A stretch of 64,000 nucleotides of DNA, taken from positions 31,095,150 to 31,159,149 of the forward strand of contig NC_049910.1 of the NCBI RefSeq assembly GCF_001411555.2, written 5' to 3'. The position numbers and the translations under genes are program-made. Under the pieces are notes generated by a model. The model did no database searches, was not told where the DNA came from, and saw only the letters and a program-made list of their open reading frames with translations. The stretch is from Juglans regia. Its lineage: Eukaryota; Streptophyta; Magnoliopsida; Fagales; Juglandaceae. Below are positions 29,990-42,268 of the stretch, piece after piece; position 1 is the first letter of the stretch, and every line of letters starts with the position of its first letter.

Positions 29990-31348
29990 GCTTTTGCATT
30001 ACTTAATGTGACACCATCACATTATGAAATGTGATGCCCCAGGAAATAAAGGAGTTGGCGCCGTCACTGGTATTTTTCTAAGATATCTATATCGTTAAGC
30101 TTATTTAAGGTTTATTAGATTGCAATTGATGGTACAAGTGCATTATTGATACTTTGGGTAAGTTAAATCATTGAGGTTTATAACTTGTACGTAGTTTGAT
30201 TCAAACGAGGCCCTATTTTTAGTGATTATGGTTTTGTACGAGAGTTCAGTTCGTACTTTGAATTGTTACCAAGTGGTAAGAGTAACATTTCTCGTTAGGA
30301 GTATTTCTATTCATACCAATGTAGATATGGAATACCTTTTAGTATGAGGAAGGATATTCAAGGTTGATGAATTAGTATCCCACGTATTTGGAGTTTGTTT
30401 TGATTCTGAGGTTACAATGAAATTTGTGTTCGGAAGAGTAAAGTGTGTGAGAAAAGCTTTGGCTTTAGTAGGATTCACTTATGATAATAGTTTTATCCAA
30501 TCGCGAATAAATGGTTTCTGGCGAAGCACCGTGTTTGTGGAAACCTAAATTGCCCTTATATTGGAGATATTTATATGGAGAGTAAAATCTTGTCTTGAGG
30601 ATTTACGTGAATAGTAGAAACAAATTCTTTGGATTAGAGTCAGAATAAGAGGCAACTCATGATGAATAGAAGAGCTACGTCAATCATAAGAGAGAAAGTC
30701 TTGAGTTAAGGTTAATAGCTGATCGTTTATCGTGGTACCACCTAGGAGGAGGAACGATTCGTGGTGATTATGAAGGAGTAAGCTAGTCCTAGGTAGATAT
30801 AATTCCTTAAGGAAATAGAATATGAATTCAGTTGTGTATGGATTAAATTCTTCCAAATTGAACTGCATGACTACTTCAGGTTTTAGATTTAGAAAGTATG
30901 TTGGTATGACTTGACCTACCTTGTAGAAAGATTCCAGTACAAATTGATATAATTTGAGAGGAAGAGAGTTAAGAATGGTAGATATATATACATGTTGTGA
31001 ATAATTCTTTGAATAGTGAAGAGAATAGTGATTTCTTTTAAGCAAGGATTCAGTATCTTAGAAGGTCAGCCTAGAAGTCATTAAGTTTAGGCAGTAACCT
31101 TTGGGATTGTTATACCCTAATATTATAGTAGTAGTTATTTTGTATAACCATGTGATGGTTATAGATAAGAATAGTGTTGACTACGAGAAGAAGGCGTTAT
31201 CTCAAGAAGAATGAGACCTTCCCCTTGGGCGTGATGAGACATCCAGTGATGAGCAGTAGGTTAGTAAGCAACTTCTTCTTTTGAGCGTATCTTATGCTTG
31301 TACTTGCGTCAATTTCGAGGACGAAATCTTTTTTTTAGGAGGGGAGGA
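29990..31348 (+). other. Probable gypsy internal region, unrecognisable
   Basis: The stretch just before the polypurine tract AGGAGGGGAGGA (31337-31348). I find no legible reverse transcriptase, integrase or chromodomain. A TTGGCGCCGTCACTGG segment at about 30054 resembles a primer-binding site but no 5' LTR is apparent before it. The segment is absent from MULE-3. Confidence 0.35.
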
Positions 31349-34300
31349 TGTAACAGCCCGCTAGAAACTCATAGGTAGAATTTCTATTGACTTTAAGAAT
31401 CTTGAAAAAATTCCATAAGTTTTTATGAATCGACCAATCGCATAGGTTTTACTCTGTCAACATAGTCAGTGTTATTACTCACTATGGTGCTAGAAATATG
31501 AGTTTTATTTTATTTGAGGTGGTTAGAAGTGTCAGAATGTATTATGGTCTACGCCATTAGATTCAGTGGATTATTTAGGATTTTATGGCACAATATCCTA
31601 TTTTCATAATTCCGAACGAAACGTCTGTTGGAAATTGTGAAATTATTTTTAGGGACACTTCAAGGTTGAATTTCGGTAAAATATTTTCACTGTAGATTAA
31701 TATGAATATTTATAAATTTTTAGTGCTAAGTTTATGATTCACTTTTTTAGAGTGAATACTAACCTCAGTAAGCGCACCAATTGTAGTGTTTTAAAATCAC
31801 AGTGTGGAATGTCCAAATTATATTAGAAAAATTTTATTTGGACACTTAGCAAGATTTTAGCCACACTTAGTGAATAATATTAGACACTTGACACCATGAA
31901 GAACGTTTGTTGGATTTGAAGGAATCAATGTGTGAGATCATGCCACCTAAGCAAACTTTGTTTCATCTGATCAATCAAATTATGGCAGACCAAAGAGGTT
32001 TTCAATCCTAGTGAAACCCTAAAGGGTGGGAATCCAATTGAAAGCCCAAAAACATTGTTGAAATCGGAACCCTAAACGGTTTCCCCAAAATCCAAAATTT
32101 GGCCTCTAAACATTTTCTAATCCGATTTCTAGCATTGTCTTTAATCACTTGATTAAATCACTTCCACATGCTATTAATCTTTCAAATTTTTGTTAGAATA
32201 TCATTATCCAATCTTGTTAACCTTGAAAAATTGATTGGACCAAGTGATATTGGATTTGGGCTTGATAGCAACCCAAACCCTCTTTAAACCCCAAAATTTA
32301 GGCCCATTTGGTTTAGGCCCACGAAATTGGTCACCATTAGCATTACTTCATGGCTAAGTTTTGTACCCCCTCTTGGCTGGCCAGATTTGTACAAGAAGGG
32401 CCTAGAAGGTTCTTGAAATACAAACCTAAAGGGCCACCTCACTCTTTCACTCTTACACTCCACCTTGAGAAAAGATCTTGCACTGATTTTTATGAGAAGA
32501 AAAGGCCAACACTCAACCTTTCCTTCAGTCCTATCACTTTCCATAACTTGTGTAAGAGGCTGTCCAGTCCACTTCCCACGAAAAGCAACTCTCCTTTACA
32601 CTTTTCCTCCATAGAACACAAAAGATACTCTCGGACAGTTTTTCTTACCTCTTTTGAACGCTTGTTTCGAAGCTTTTGTGAGTATTTTCTCATAAATTTT
32701 TCTTCATTAAAGTTGTTTATTTTAGAGTCTAGTTTACGTGGATACCTTATTCGTTCCATTTGGAGATCATTTGATTGGTCACAAATGGTTTAGACCCCAG
32801 AAAGGTCATTCTAGGCAATAAACTGGAGAGTGTGTTATATTTTAGAGTTTTTGACCAAGCTAATGAATAGTTCTTGGTCCGAAATTTTTATGGAGTACTG
32901 TTAACATGTGGATATGATTATTGGTTGAGGATTTATTGCATGATTAAAAGTTTTTGTGAAATATTTTCTTAGGTCTAGAAACTTAGAAACTAGAAGAGGA
33001 AAAACAGTTTCTGTTTTGAGAAAGTTTAAATCTTTTATGGTTTAATCTTAATCCATTGGCTTTGATATTTTTATTGGAAGATTCTAAACATCTTATATAC
33101 TTGTTAGAATGTTATTTTGAAGATATTTGATGTTAGTTTCGAAGATATGAAATTTTATACAATGAGATATTCGGTTAGGCCAAAGTGATGATCTTCTTGG
33201 CTAAATTTATGTTTTGGTTGATGTTTAACCATGTGATCTTGAGTTTGATGTTTGGGTCTATTTTATGACACATTTCTAAACCATGTGATGTTTTGGTTTG
33301 AATATCACTTCTTTAGAAGTCATGGATCAAGAGGTTGATCAAAACAAGTCAGAAACAAAATTCTGTTTTGAACTTAGAAGAAAAATAAAAAAGTTCAAGT
33401 ATGGTTTTAGTGATTTTGATCACTTTTGCTCATTATTAAAAATATGATTATTCTTAGGAATATGTTATGAGTATAGTAGAAGAAAAATTTTGGTTTAATC
33501 ATGAGTTTTGAGATTTGAAATATTTACAACAAAAATCAAAGGAAATAGCCTTTGTAAGTTTCGGTCCTATAGAGTTTTAATGGTTGTGTTTAGTTTTAAA
33601 TTTTTCTGAATTGATATTTGAGTTTTGGACAAAATTTACATAAGGTATGTAAATTTTGGTGAATTTTGGAGTTATGATGCAAAATCCTTAAGTTAGGGGT
33701 AAAATGATCATTTTCCCACATGTAGAGGGTAAAATGGTAATTTTATTCTAAGTTGATACTTCTCCATATTTCTAATTGTTAGTGATTAAGTTCTAATTTT
33801 TAGAAATCACTACTTTCAGTTTCTCGTGATCGCACTTGAGTTTTGTCTTGAAGCGCAAAGATCGAGGTAAGTTAGCTTTTAACTTACTATCAGTTTAATG
33901 TGTATGAGTGATAAATAAGGGAACTAAAGTGTATGTATGCATGTTATCATATCTGCCATGCCAAGACATTACATATTTATCTGTTACATAGAATTTATTC
34001 TATCATGAATTATTCATCTGTTACATAAGATATTATGTCACGTATTGCTATACATTGCAAGTATGTCATGTTAAGTTAAGTATATCATCTGTTACATGTA
34101 TTTTATGTTACGTAATATTCACTGTCACATGTTACGCCATGTTAAGAAATGTTGTCTGTTATATGGTATGCCATGTTACGAAATGTTGCATGTTATATAT
34201 ATGCCATGTTATGAAATGTTCTCTATTATTTTTATGTCTCGAAGTATGTCATGTCTGTCATCTTAGTTCATGTCACGTTATGCTACTTCAGGACTTATGT

Positions 34301-35733
34301 CTTTTATGTCACGTTCATATTACGTCACGTTACGAAATATCATGTATGCCACCAGCTAAGTTATTTATGTCAATCACGACCCTAAGCGCTAGGATTGGTT
34401 AATATCCTAGTGGAACTCCTTTGTTCACGCTGGAGTGTCTAAATAGGTGTGAAATTCTCTAGCTTGACGAAGTACAGTCAACAGGTTGCGAATGTAGCCT
34501 AATTAGCTAGTCACTGGAGCGCGCCAGGCACTAACGCCAATGGTGCCACACATTGTGTTACGTATGTCCACAGTAAGTGTGCCACAAACAAATAAGTCAT
34601 GGGGCCACAACAATTGTGGAGCATGAAGTATAGGGCCACAACAAAGCATACATTACGTGAGACACAGCAATTGTGACACGTAGAATACGTGGGGCCATAA
34701 CAACTGTGGAGTACGTATTAACGCACTCACAACTGGTATAGAAACCTGTGATGTGATTCTATAATCGGCAGGGACACACGGCTCAAGGGGACCTGTGTAG
34801 CACCCATATGGTCACTTTAATGATTAAATCTATTGAATAAGATTCCAAGTTGATGCATTTCACGTTCAAGTCATGTTTCACGTTATGTTATATTCAAGTT
34901 TACGTTCATGCAATCATGGTAATCCCATGAGACAAGAATATGTTTCAAGTTCATGTTATGTTATGTTCACGTTTACGTTATATTTCAAGTTCACATTTAT
35001 GTTATGTCATGCTCAGGTTCATGTTATGTTTCAAGTACATATTATGTTTCAAGTTCACGTTCATGCTATGTTTCAAGTCCATGTTATGTTTCAAGTCACG
35101 TTCATGCTAAGCTTCAGTTTCAGTTTCAGTTTAAGTTATGTCAGTCATGTTATGTTGTATGTCAAGATATGTTATGATTACTTATGATTTGATTTGATTA
35201 TGCATTCATGTTTTTACTGCCATGCATGTATCATTAACCTGTGTGGAAGTTTCCTGTTAACTTGCTGAGATTTGTAATCAAATCTCACTGTGGTAGTCCT
35301 AACTATCATTCCCCCTAAATGGTAGATTTTGTTACAGGATCTGAAGGAGAATCGGGAATCGACCAACTGGAAATGATCGACTAAACAATGGTGTGAAGTA
35401 GATGATAGTACAGTAGTTACCTCATTACTACTTGTATTTGTGGAGTTCAATCTCCAGCACTCTTTTGATCACAACCATATGGACTATTATTGTGATCTTA
35501 GTTGTTTAGTATGTTGTTAAGTATGAAGTATGTTTTAAGTATTTGGGATATTTCAGTTTGGTGCATAGTATTGCTAAAAAAAAAAATTATCCACTGCGAA
35601 TATTGCATAATGATAGATGCATGTTAGGAATATTGAATCTTATATGTCATGAATAGGGGCAGGTAACCTTGTGTTGCATGTCTCGACACTTCAAATGTCC
35701 GTCCGATCCCAAGCGGAATTTGGGGGCTTCTCA
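31349..35733 (+). mobile_element. Ty3/gypsy 3' LTR (about 4.4 kb)
   Basis: 'cgaggacgaaatctttttt', then a purine tract and TGTAACAGCCCGC, is the typical junction of a plant chromovirus (Tekay/Del-like) pol end, polypurine tract and 3' LTR. The LTR is taken to end at ...gatcccaagcggaatttggg...CTTCTCA (35733), another usual ending. The 5' LTR and most of the inside are missing, so it is a truncated copy nested in MULE-2. Short open frames on both strands within it (for example 32284-32793) are LTR sequence, not genes. Confidence 0.7.
34030..35180 (+). repeat. Degenerate short repeats inside the gypsy LTR
   Basis: Two arrays. Positions about 34030-34350 and 34860-35170 are runs of variants of atgttatgtcacgttatg and atgttatgtttcaagttcac. 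Positions about 34540-34730 repeat 'ggccacaacaattgtggag' and related units. Frames here translate as Cys/His/Val-rich low-complexity strings with no meaning as protein. Confidence 0.8.
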
Positions 35734-36078
35734 CCGAGCATAGCAATTTGTTCTTTTCGGTTATTTTGGCCAAATTTTTTTATTGAATGGTGTAGTAACT
35801 AGTACGATATATCTCATTCTTTTTTGCCTTGCATTCTAGTCTGTGTTCAGTCTATTCCTATCAAATCTTGGCAATTTTCACCAAAATTTGCATTTGGCAC
35901 CCCATTAGCTTTAGAACAAATGAGAGGTCAAAATTTGTGTTTAGAAATACATTTTTATACCATTCAGAATTTGCATTTGGCTTATTTGTTATGTGCCTAT
36001 GAAGATAATAGTAGAGAAATTTTTGGTATTCTTTAGTTGATTTGTTGAGTTGATATTGTTTATGGGTTGTAGATTAGG

Positions 36079-36530
36079 ATGTCATCGTCAATTTCTTCAT
36101 CTTCTCTTGTTAATTATACTTTGAGGAACAACCCAATGTGCAGTTATGGGAAGTCCGTTTCACTTAGAACATCGAATACGCCTTATCAAAAAAAAAAAAA
36201 AACATCGAATACGCCAACAAATCCGGGGTGATCATTCTTTGGGTGTCCAAATACAATACGAAGGTAGAAACAATCTTAAATACTTTTTTAAGTATTTGGG
36301 TTTGTACAAAATTTTGATACCTTACATACATGTCATTTGTTTGTTTATATCAGGGGTTACCACATTGCAACTATTTGAAATATGCAGATAGCAATGAGGA
36401 AAGTGAAAAAAAAATTGGAAGATAGAAATTGAGTTGATAAGGAAGGAGGAGAGCTTTGAAAAAGAGAAGAAGAGATTGCAAAGAGGGAGTTCGGGAGTCC
36501 ACAACGACTGAGTCAATTTTCAAAGGCAAG
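36079..36530 (+). pseudogene. Decayed GRF zinc-finger gene in MULE-2
   Basis: Exon 1 (36079-36263) starts MSSSISSSSLVNYTLRNNP, then MCSYGKSV, an NPG followed by a stop where GRF proteins have Arg, and SFFGCPNT. It ends at AAG|GTAGAA. After a short intron the second half reads HCNYLKYADSNEE, then a Glu/Lys/Arg-rich coiled-coil stretch (through about 36530) with stops and frame changes. The second zinc ligand is Tyr rather than Cys. Exon 1 also has an 18-bp A-rich insertion with a 15-bp duplication. It is clearly a broken relative of the gene at 6661-7149, in the same place and orientation within its MULE. Confidence 0.75.
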
Positions 36531-37284
36531 AGGCAGATATTCGGCATGAACGCACACTTTTTCATATTTATTGAGTTATCTCGATATTAATTTCACTGTA
36601 CTTAATACAATCACAGTGAATACCCCTTGAACGGAAACTTTGTAATCTCAACCAACTTATTGCTCACGTTGTTGCAATGAACGTAGTCACAACTATTTTG
36701 AGTTGCTGTATATATAGATTTCAATGTTTGGATAATTTTCAGCTTCTCCTGGAAATGATCTTGAAAGACTTTTTTCTTGTTTACCTGCAATGAAAACAAT
36801 CAATGATTTATGCTTATATAAATCTTCATATAATTATGTGATTTTGTCAATTTTCATATAAATCTTCATGTCTTACTTACCAAAAAATGATATTGTAAAA
36901 AGAAACTTTCATTCACAACTTGGATATAAGAGCACGCGGGGGTTCAATCCCATAACCAGGACCATTTGCTTCCTCACAAAATTTGTACTCGGATGAAAAC
37001 ATTGATAAATGGATACTTCCCATTGACTCTTATTTACACTCATCACAACAATATATAGTAGTTTTTTCAATTCCCACAGTCAACCAAACATGATTATACA
37101 TATTCGGTCTATAAAGTGTCAGAAATATGAAACTGTTCCTCCAACTGCAAGTAAACTGCTATTAAAATACAGAGGCGGGCTTACAAAGTGTAATGTAAGG
37201 TAGACATTAAATATGGAATTAAAAGATGGTAGCCACGACACTCTACTTCTACTCATCAACCGGATTTTCCCTAACTCCATTGAC
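36531..37284. other. MULE-2 spacer
   Basis: Matches 56570-57315 in MULE-3 almost base for base ('aataccccttgaacgg', 'agagcacgcgggggttcaat'). It probably holds the 3' ends of the GRF pseudogene and of the minus-strand exons. No gene is visible. Confidence 0.6.
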
Positions 37285-37347
37285 TTATAGCGGGGGTTGT
37301 GTTCCAAGCAAGCTATCTGGCTGGATTCCATCCACTCCAAGTTGCAT
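37285..37347 (-). CDS. Candidate terminal exon of a MULE-borne gene (MULE-2)
   Basis: After an acceptor-like ttgtattcacag the minus strand reads MQLGVDGIQPDSLLGTQPPL and a stop (20 residues). The MULE-3 copy (57316-57378) reads MQLGVDGAQPDGLLGAQPPL and a stop, still open although several bases differ. I do not recognise the protein. The upstream exon would be on the minus strand at higher coordinates, perhaps 38829-38990. Whether it is translated is not known. Confidence 0.4.
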   Translation of the reverse strand: MQLGVDGIQPDSLLGTQPPL

Positions 37348-38828
37348 CTGTGAATACAATTAGAAAAGTTAAAAATGAACCCACATGCATATAGGCTTGA
37401 GCTTGCAAAGTTTAAAGTCATCATAGAGCTAAGTGATGACTGAAATCCTGAGAAAAGATTTTCATGCATGATACAACAATAAAAATCCATATGTTAAATC
37501 TAGGCAAAATATGGATAAAATTCACACGCTAAAAAATCCATATTTAACATAGCCATTGTATATACATTGGTATTTGTTGGCATAAATTGAGTTCTAAAAA
37601 GCTTGGAAGTGAATATGAGGAACCAAATCCTCATCAGCTCAAAAATAGTAAACACCAAACCCCAACAGCAAGTAACATAATTTTCAATAAGAACCATCTC
37701 ATAGCAACGAACACCACTACATGCAGCACCCAAACATTGAGACCAAGAGACTGGACCATTGTTTTAGAAACTGGACCATTGACAGACCAAGAGAAGTGAG
37801 AGGCTGATGACTACAAGTAATTTAATTCACACAAATTGGCATAAACTCATTCAAATTGGCAGATTTTACTAAAAACCTGAAAAATCTTCAAATAAACTAT
37901 TGAAACTTAAATAATCCTTATCTTAAAAGCATAAACAAACAAAAAACTCCCAAAAAGTCCAAGATTGCCATCACTAAAACACACTTTTCCTCTAACACAA
38001 AGTCAGGATGATTTTTTTTTTTTTTTTACAAGAGTTACTAGGAATTTTCCCTTTCTCTATCACTGCATTTGTCCTTTTTCAACACCCGAAAGATCTTTCC
38101 TAAAAAAAACATAAAGCGAATGAAAGGAACCTACTTTTAGCCTATCATCATATTTTAACAAAAAATACAGGAAATGTGGGAGAAGAGTTTTAGTTCAGTG
38201 ATTCCTTCGGGTTCATATTAAACATACGGGTTCCAAATGACTCTAAATAAAAATTAGTTAGCAATAATAGTCTAAAACTCCTAAGTCAGGCTAAAGAACG
38301 TCCATGAGAAAGGGAGCAAATGCAAATATTTTGTTCTAACGTTTCAATAATATACGGATATCTTTTTATTAGCAAACAACACCTGTAGAAGTTATGAAAT
38401 ACCAAATAAAACAAAATGTACTTCAATACATCCATGTTGGTTAAAATATAGGTGCACATGCTATCTTCATAAGTGCTGGGCATAAAACACAGATTTGACA
38501 TAGATTATGAAGAAGACCAAAGCTGAACTTAAAACTAATTTTCCCTCAAAAGCAGGAACAAAGAGTAAAGTAGTGCCCACTGCCTACATCAGAAAAAGAG
38601 AAAAAAAAAAAAAAACATGAATCCTAATTAATCCTAGAAAGTGGGCAACTCTTTTAGAGCAAAAGCTCCTTTCTTTTTCACTCCTTATGGTATATATTTA
38701 ACCCCTTCTTACAGGGATTTTAACATTGAAGCATACTTCTTTTTGTACATTCAGATGGTTCACAGTTTTCCCTCTTAGAAGTTTTAGTTGCAAAAATAAA
38801 ATAAATAAATGTGTTCTTGTACACTTAC
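37348..38828. other. Intron-like region between candidate captured exons
   Basis: Matches 57379-58860 throughout. AT-rich, with a poly-T run at 38012-38027. Short open frames on both strands are not conserved as protein between the two copies. I see no further supported exon. Confidence 0.5.
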
Positions 38829-38990
38829 TTCACATCAACCTTGTTGTCGCACGCAGATGAAGAGATTTTGAGGAGGCCTCGTTGAGGAAGAGATTTGGGG
38901 AGACGGAGGGAAGCGGCTATTCGATCTGAGGAGTGAGGGAAGTGAGCTTTCGATTTAGGGAGGAAGACGTTGTTTTGTTTTAATTGCTTT
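38829..38990 (-). CDS. Candidate first exon, transit-peptide-like (MULE-2)
   Basis: On the minus strand a GC-richer stretch encodes LPKSKAHFPHSSDRIAAS, then LRLPKSLPQRGLLKISSSA and DNKVDV, ending GTGAA|GTAAGTG. The Ser/Arg/Lys/Leu-rich, acid-poor make-up resembles a plastid transit peptide. No in-frame ATG starts it, so the gene is truncated or starts elsewhere. MULE-3 has the same exon at 58861-59020. It sits just inside the right terminal repeat, where the FAR1 gene's leader would be in MULE-1. A captured host exon is one explanation; a divergent MULE exon is another. Confidence 0.4.
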
Positions 38991-39101
38991 TGCTTTTTTA
39001 CTTTCAATAATTACATAAATACCCCTACTGCTTGCCAGGTCACCTTTTGGCAAGCAATTGGTACGCAGTTCTGCTTGTACGTTGAAGAATTGAAAGTACA
39101 A

Positions 39102-40180
39102 TATTGTAAGTCATTCACATGTCATCATCCAATGGCACTCTCAAGGGGACTCTCTATGTAAACAAACCCCTAAAATGTACACAAATCACTAAAATCATAC
39201 ATAGCTATTATTTCATACAAAGTTTGGAATTCTCAGTTTCATTTTGCCTTAACACTTTTTCTAATTTATAGCGATATAAAGTCATAGAATTAACATGTGG
39301 CTCTTGCTCTAATTATTATTAGGTTCACACTTTTTACAATTTGTAACTCCTAGCTAGGGATTGGTTCTGTTGTAAGAGTTTTGGATAGTAAGCTCCCTCC
39401 ACATATAAGGATCGAACATTTAGGTGCAACAATTTCTAGTTAGGGATCATTGGATTCAAGGACTTCTTCTTGAATTATTTGAAATGCACTTACGAAAATT
39501 CCTTACCGAATGCTTATACACTCTCGAGATTGGCCAAAACTTTTGTTCTTGGCAACCCGTTGTCAATAAAAATAAAAGTAAAAATTTACAAGTTGTGTCA
39601 ATGTCATTTTTCATTCCCCAAAATAACTAAGCTTGCGACTCTTTCTTCTTTACCGCTTTTTCTAGGGATTTTCTTTCCAGGTGCACAATCTTGTATTTCT
39701 GATTTTTTTTTTCCTTGGTCAAATTATAGAGTCAGATTTAAATATATTATAAAATTATGAATTCATCCAAGGAGAGTATTAATGCTTAAAACAACAAAAG
39801 GGAGATAGTAAAAGCAAAATGCTCTTTTTTTTTCCTTGATTTATTTTTCTTGATTTATTGAAAACCGATGCAATCTGTGGACTACAAGCTGAGAGAATAA
39901 CCATTTCTTATGCCAATATGGCCTAGGAAATTCAGTTCCAAAAAGTTTCAAAAGCAAAATGGGCCTTAATTATAAACGGGCCATAACATAAAGCCCATGT
40001 ATATCCATTTCTTGTGCCTGTTCAGTGTGTCAAATATGCTACCATGCATCCACACCCTTTTTTTAACAAATGGAAACGGATCAGTGCCATTGGGCCGAAG
40101 GCTAGAGGTACCATGCATCCACAACCAATGAGGAATCACGGCATCTTATTATATAGAAAAATTTGAAATATAAGCTCCAT
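39102..40180. repeat. UGT-unit duplicated block (copy with MULE-2)
   Basis: Matches 59134-60170 and 165-675 plus 3770-4160. It includes the host DNA to the right of MULE-2's target duplication. Translations starting from 'MNYLKCTYENSLPN' recur in each copy but are not protein-like. No gene is visible. Confidence 0.8.
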
Positions 40181-42018
40181 ATCCTATACACCACTTAAAA
40201 ATATATAATTTTATTTTTTTACTCTCATATTTCATATTTTATATTGAATTGAAATATGAAATATAAAGATAAAAAAATAAAATTACATATTTTTAAATGG
40301 TATGTAGGGGTGTGAGGCTTCTGCGTAGCACAACTCTATTATATAATATGATTAAAAAAAATAACTCTAATTTTTGAGTTTTGGACATTATGCATGTTTG
40401 GATGTGGAGTATCTAATTTTATAAATAATAGTGAAATTATTTAAGTTTTAGACATTTTGATGTTTTATTGGTATTGAAAATTGAGAGAAAAAAGTTAGAA
40501 TAAAAATTACGAGAAGTTGTGATAATTTTGAGAATTCTTGGTCTGTCCAAACTTTTCATAAATTTGGCCTGAAAATTAAATAGGCCCGGCCATCTTTCCC
40601 ATAATGTTAAAACTGGAAGTTAATTGGATTGAGGGCAGAACTAGCTCAACAACAGTCGTTGACTCGTTGGTCTAGTTCTGGTGGTTTAAGGATGTTTATG
40701 TTGGTAGTTTATATATGTTTTTGTTAAGAATGTAAATGTAACCATTAATAAATCTTTTAGTGATTTCTTTTGTTGGTTGGTGAGCGTGAAATCCTAATTT
40801 ATTATATATATATATGTATATATTTATATATGAGATTCGTATAAAAAAATTAATTTTTTAATAATTAATCATACTATTTTTCAAGAAGAATGTACGATAT
40901 TTGTACAACTCATAATTGTATTTAGTATTACTATATAATCTTAAAGTGTATAAATAAGTAACGTTAAATACAGTCAGGAATTGTGCAAGCGTCGCACACT
41001 TTTTAAAAAAAAGAGTAGAATTACTATTAAAAAATTAATTTTTTATATAGATACCATACTTATTTATTTTTTTAAAAGTAAGTGTACAGCGCTTGTGCAT
41101 TTAATAACTTTAAATATCATTTCTCAATATTAAATATAGCGTATTTTAAAAAAATAATAGAATTTATTAATAAAAAAATAATTTCTTTTTTTTATATAAA
41201 TCTTAAATTTATTCAATTTTTTAAATCTAAACATAAAATATAATAAATAATTTAATTTTTTTAAATTTAAAAATAATATTAATATTAAAAAATAATATTC
41301 TAATAATATTTTATTATCTCAATTTAATTCAACCCACTTTAATCTCTAAATACACTTCTAAATACACTTGAAGTGGAACTATGTGATTATTTTTTATTGG
41401 TTGTTCAAACGTCTTATCCAAATGAATGTTTGTCATCCGTACCATTTCCCGCGACAAAATCATTTCCGTTCTCAATATTGGTCCCAACACCGTATTGATT
41501 ATGTGGGCAAGATCTTAGAAAATATAGCAACGTTGCACCCAAAACCACGCTACGTACGCAACGGCAATGGTGTCCATATGTATATATATTTATGGACATA
41601 TAATAAATAATGGCACCTACTACTGCTATTTGTTAAGATCGACTTCATGCATGCGGTATAAATTCTAAATTAAATTCAACCTATATAATATCCAAGTTTA
41701 GATCTCTAAAATTAGATTTTTAAAATTTAAAATAGTACTGTTTCTAATTTAACCAAGCATGATCTCAAGTATTTATTATTATGATTATTATGGTTATTAC
41801 TGTCCTCACACTTTATACATGGCTACCCACTAAATTATTCTCTTCGAAAAAGCAGATCACAAAACCACACAGACAATCAATCAAACGAATGCCCCAAACA
41901 TATATACTTACAGGGATTAAAAGAAACTAAGATAAAATGAAAAAAACATTATTAATCGTTCAAATAAGTTTCGAGTTATTTAGAGATTGTGATCTTTCTT
42001 TCTGTAGGTACTGATCAT
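40180..42018. repeat. UGT 3'-flank block (copy 4)
   Basis: Matches 60170-62355 and, from 40340 on, 43391-45106. A TA microsatellite sits at 40803-40815. The segment 40940-41120 (ttaaatacagtcaggaattg ... agtgtacagcgcttgtgca) resembles the MITE family at 61694. No gene is visible. Confidence 0.75.
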
Positions 42019-42268
42019 TTATTGAGAGATTAGCTCAAGCAAAGTTTTGAAATCTTTGGAAGCAATCCCATCAGGTCCGGCAGCTTTCACTACAAGCTCT
42101 TTAAGATCTCTGATCTTCTCCCTCATCCTCCTTCCATGTTGATCATGTCCCAGAACGAGCTCCAAGCTCTTGACCATTCTCTTCTTTTTAAACACCCTTC
42201 CCTCAACCCTAATCCCTATCTCCCACATGTCCTCTACCATCCGTCCGTTCATCTTATTGTCGTCTAAG
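42019..42268 (-). pseudogene. UGT C-terminal fragment (UGT pseudogene C)
   Basis: The minus strand is open for 77 residues: MNGRMVEDMWEIGI, EGRVFKKKRMVKSLE, LGHDQHGRRMREK and ASKDFKTLLELISQ. It ends with the native stop at 42019. UGT similarity breaks at 42268, the same point as in the scrap at 2721-2970, and the same MITE remnant follows. All substrate-binding and catalytic parts are gone. Confidence 0.92.

Larger units (their letters stand above)
29065..39092. mobile_element. Mutator-like element MULE-2 (10.0 kb, with nested gypsy)
   Basis: Flanked by AAAGTAATA (29056-29064, mutated) and AAAGTACAA (39093-39101); the unoccupied site is at 160-168. Imperfect terminal inverted repeats share AGCAGA...GTACC.AT.GC..(A/G)CCAA. 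The left part holds a leader-like region with a CT tract, then a decayed GRF-finger gene (36079-36530). A gypsy element with a 4.4 kb LTR is nested in between. The right part has two minus-strand exons of unknown origin, and no FAR1 transposase remains. A shorter duplicate is at 55615-59124 with the same insertion site, so the insertion came before the duplication. Confidence 0.82.

Noticed and set aside
30054..30070. TTGGCGCCGTCACTGG as a gypsy primer-binding site
   Set aside because: No LTR end is visible just before it and no gag follows, so I mention it only as a possibility.
32284..32793. Open frames of 86-147 codons on both strands
   Set aside because: They lie within the gypsy LTR, overlap each other and match no family.
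34055..35187. Cys/His/Val-rich frames over 100 codons
   Set aside because: They are translations of degenerate short repeats in the LTR; composition alone makes them open.
40803..40815. TA and CT runs across the window as possible CRISPR-like or satellite arrays
   Set aside because: They are simple microsatellites without spacers, and nuclear plant DNA has no CRISPR arrays.
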